Notes under the pieces: generated by a model | Database searches by the model: none | Seen by the model: only the letters and a program-made list of their open reading frames with translations | Told to the model about the DNA's origin: nothing | Part shown: one piece after another, positions 4,827-6,491 of the stretch | Numbering within the stretch: the first letter of the stretch is position 1 | Layout of the letters: each line of letters starts with the position of its first letter | Program-made: the position numbers and the translations under genes | NCBI GenBank assembly: GCA_030636125.1 | Contig: DAOVXM010000156.1 | Span: forward strand, 1 to 6,491 | DNA from: Chloroflexota bacterium | Lineage (GTDB): Bacteria; Chloroflexota; Anaerolineae; Anaerolineales; UBA4823 | DNA length: 6,491 nt | Direction: 5' to 3'

Positions 4827-6398
4827 TCAAGGCTCAATCTCTACGACGACCCCGTCTTCAGCCCAGTTATATAACCATTTTGCCGTCTTAAGATCGAGGA
4901 TGATACAGCCGTAGGAAGCTGGTCTGCCTAAGATGTTTGCCCAGAGACGACGTCCGTTAGAAAGTGTGGGAAGTCCGTGGATCCCATTCATAAAACCTGG
5001 CCAGGCCTCATAGATGCCCAGGAAATTCGGCATGGTCAGATCCCAGACGGAGGCATAAGCTTTGGGATCATGGGTTTGCACCTGGAATACCCCTGGCTGG
5101 GTGGGTGAGCGGTCCATTCCGGTGCTGATCACGTGTTTACCGAGCAATTCTCCATTCTCATAGACCCACATACGTTGCTTGCTAATGCTGAGAACAATAC
5201 GTTTATTTTCCACCACCGGGAGTGGTAATAATTCATCGCGGGAGGGGATAGTCAATACCTGTCCTGCCAACAGGTTATCTGGGTCCATGCCAGGATTGGC
5301 ATTTAGGATCACCCATAATGGAAATCCCAAGTTCCATCCAATTTTTAATAGGGTGTCACCAGATTTGACGATATAAGATGTGGATTTATGGCGAATACTT
5401 AATACGGCTGGTGTTTCACTACGCATGGCCTGGGCAATTATTGGGTTGCTCTCCGCTGGATCGATCCAACGTTCTGGTCCAAGCGCTTCGTCCAATGTAG
5501 CCAGGTAAGCCCCAACCTGATTTTCATCGACATTAATAATTGGACCTTGATCACCTGGAGATATGGTTAACCATGAACCGATCACATCTCTGGGAACAGT
5601 CCACTCAAATTTTTCATCGTAAATTGGGTCATATCCACGCACACTGATATGTGTATTGAGCAAATGTTGGGCTTTGACCAAGCTCTCAGAAACATCTGTA
5701 ATCTGTGGGGCAACCGGCTTCAGAACAATTTTTAATTGACCAGATTCAAGCACTGCAATTGGATCTGACACGAGTGGCTTCATGCTCTCTTCGATATTTA
5801 TCTCGTAACCCAATTCTGATGGTACAGGTATAAACTCATCATTCACAAAATGGATGGTTGCATCTTGAGCAGGCTTATATACCTGGTCGTTCAGAGAAAC
5901 CAGCATTGCCTGAGCCGTTTCGGGATCAAAATTTATAATAGGTGTAATCTCCCAACCATTTCTGAACGCGTAGAGCATCTGGGCAATCTCGGCCAACATG
6001 GATTGTCCATGACCGATTTTGAGGGCTTCTTGAGCAGTTTGCAGAGGGTCGAGAGTTAGACCAAGGTCGGACGGCTGCAATATCCAGGTGTGAAGACCAT
6101 CTGCAGCAAGTATTTCATTCGCCAAGTTCCAGACTTTATGTAATTCAATGGCTGCGTCCTGGGCGTTTAAACCAGTTAACTCAGTGTTCCCTACAAATAT
6201 TCCAGGGATGATCAACTCGTTTGCTTGATAATAAGCGTATGTCCCAAAAGCGATCATTCCCGGCACAAAAATTAATAACATAAGACTTAACCCAGCGATG
6301 AAAGCGAGGAAAGTGAAATTTATCCCCTTCGTTTTTGTTCTTACAGTCTCAGGATGTGCCGGAGCACCTGCGTGTGGGTTATAAGGTGGTTGAGTCAT
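4827..6398 (-). CDS. L,D-transpeptidase with VanW/YoaR-like, LysM and YkuD domains
   Basis: A 523-residue membrane-anchored cell-wall enzyme expected to make or remodel 3-3 peptidoglycan cross-links outside the cell. A short cytoplasmic N-terminus (1-26) precedes one membrane helix (about 28-57). A VanW/YoaR-type peptidoglycan-binding-like region spans roughly 62-320 (FVGNTELTGLNAQDA opening, ELGYEIN near 195). A LysM motif lies at about 342-386 (YIVKSGDTLLKIGWNLGFPLWVILNAN through QVLTIPS). The YkuD catalytic domain spans about 398-522, with H474 (GIHGLP) and the nucleophile C498 in SYGCI. The usual histidine of the S-H-G-C motif is tyrosine here and the following Arg/Asn is Ile, variants I associate with Chloroflexota homologues, so activity is still plausible. 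An in-frame TAG immediately precedes ATG 6398, so this is the most upstream start. No clear Shine-Dalgarno is visible. A terminator follows its stop. Confidence 0.9.
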   Translation of the reverse strand: MTQPPYNPHAGAPAHPETVRTKTKGINFTFLAFIAGLSLMLLIFVPGMIAFGTYAYYQANELIIPGIFVGNTELTGLNAQDAAIELHKVWNLANEILAADGLHTWILQPSDLGLTLDPLQTAQEALKIGHGQSMLAEIAQMLYAFRNGWEITPIINFDPETAQAMLVSLNDQVYKPAQDATIHFVNDEFIPVPSELGYEINIEESMKPLVSDPIAVLESGQLKIVLKPVAPQITDVSESLVKAQHLLNTHISVRGYDPIYDEKFEWTVPRDVIGSWLTISPGDQGPIINVDENQVGAYLATLDEALGPERWIDPAESNPIIAQAMRSETPAVLSIRHKSTSYIVKSGDTLLKIGWNLGFPLWVILNANPGMDPDNLLAGQVLTIPSRDELLPLPVVENKRIVLSISKQRMWVYENGELLGKHVISTGMDRSPTQPGVFQVQTHDPKAYASVWDLTMPNFLGIYEAWPGFMNGIHGLPTLSNGRRLWANILGRPASYGCIILDLKTAKWLYNWAEDGVVVEIEP

Positions 6399-6442
6399 CT
6401 AAAGATAAAAACGTAAATAGATCGAAATTCGTTCCAGGACAT

Positions 6443-6491
6443 TTATTCATTGGGATCGACGTGACCTGCGGTGTTGGATCCAGTGACTCCA
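6443..6491 (-). CDS. Possible C-terminal tail of an upstream gene (partial, runs off the right edge)
   Basis: One minus-strand frame is open from the window edge to a TAA at 6445-6443 and would read GVTGSNTAGHVDPNE. This looks like a polar, disordered protein end, and the stop lies 44 bases before the start of the L,D-transpeptidase. Only 15 codons are visible and a second frame is also open here, so it is a guess based on composition and position. No promoter for the transpeptidase could be recognised between this stop and 6398. Confidence 0.25.
   Translation of the reverse strand, partial: GVTGSNTAGHVDPNE

Overview
The window reads like chromosomal DNA of an uncultured Chloroflexota bacterium, most likely of the Anaerolineae. 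This is an inference from protein style: a VanW-like/LysM/YkuD L,D-transpeptidase ending in an SYGC active site, a lipoprotein with a Thr/Pro-rich stalk, a bacterial GH3 protein and a LiaF-like membrane protein. No rRNA or other taxonomic marker is present. UGA is an ordinary stop here: it ends the M23 gene (2198-2200) and the L,D-transpeptidase gene (4827-4829).

Layout: positions 179-2737 carry three plus-strand genes: a YpdA-like FAD/NAD(P) oxidoreductase, an M23 peptidase lipoprotein starting at most a few bases after it, and a small LiaF/DUF5668-like membrane protein with its own sigma70-type promoter. From 2751 to 6398 the genes lie on the minus strand and converge on the first group with only 13 bases between. 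In transcription order they are the L,D-transpeptidase (6398-4827), a rho-independent terminator, a promoter, an AhpE-like peroxiredoxin fused to a glutaredoxin-like domain (4681-3920), and a GH3-family acyl-adenylating enzyme (3895-2751) broken by one frameshift. Both ends hold what may be gene tails (2-91 plus, 6443-6491 minus). No tRNA, rRNA, CRISPR array, insertion sequence or phage gene was seen.

The most interesting signal is in the peroxiredoxin. Read from its well-placed ATG and strong ribosome binding site, the gene is one frame of 254 codons interrupted only by a TGA at codon 45. That is exactly where the family has its peroxidatic cysteine (P38-xxx-T42-xx-U45, with Arg116 downstream, the same numbering as Mycobacterium AhpE). 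Starting ten bases after the TGA is a two-part hairpin (6 bp, small internal loop, 8 bp, five-base loop beginning with G) at the distance and with the shape expected of a bacterial SECIS. I read the gene as an undescribed-looking selenocysteine peroxiredoxin carrying its own glutaredoxin/mycoredoxin-like reductant domain. A gene caller that treats TGA as stop would report only a 177-residue fragment from a TTG at 4453 and lose the active site.

How the genes work together: the peroxiredoxin-glutaredoxin fusion and the YpdA-like flavoprotein both suggest thiol/peroxide handling. The M23 lipoprotein, the L,D-transpeptidase and the LiaF-like protein are envelope functions. The GH3 gene follows the peroxiredoxin by 24 bases and is probably co-transcribed with it, but it is broken in this copy, which also means an assembly or sequencing error must be kept in mind for the whole region.
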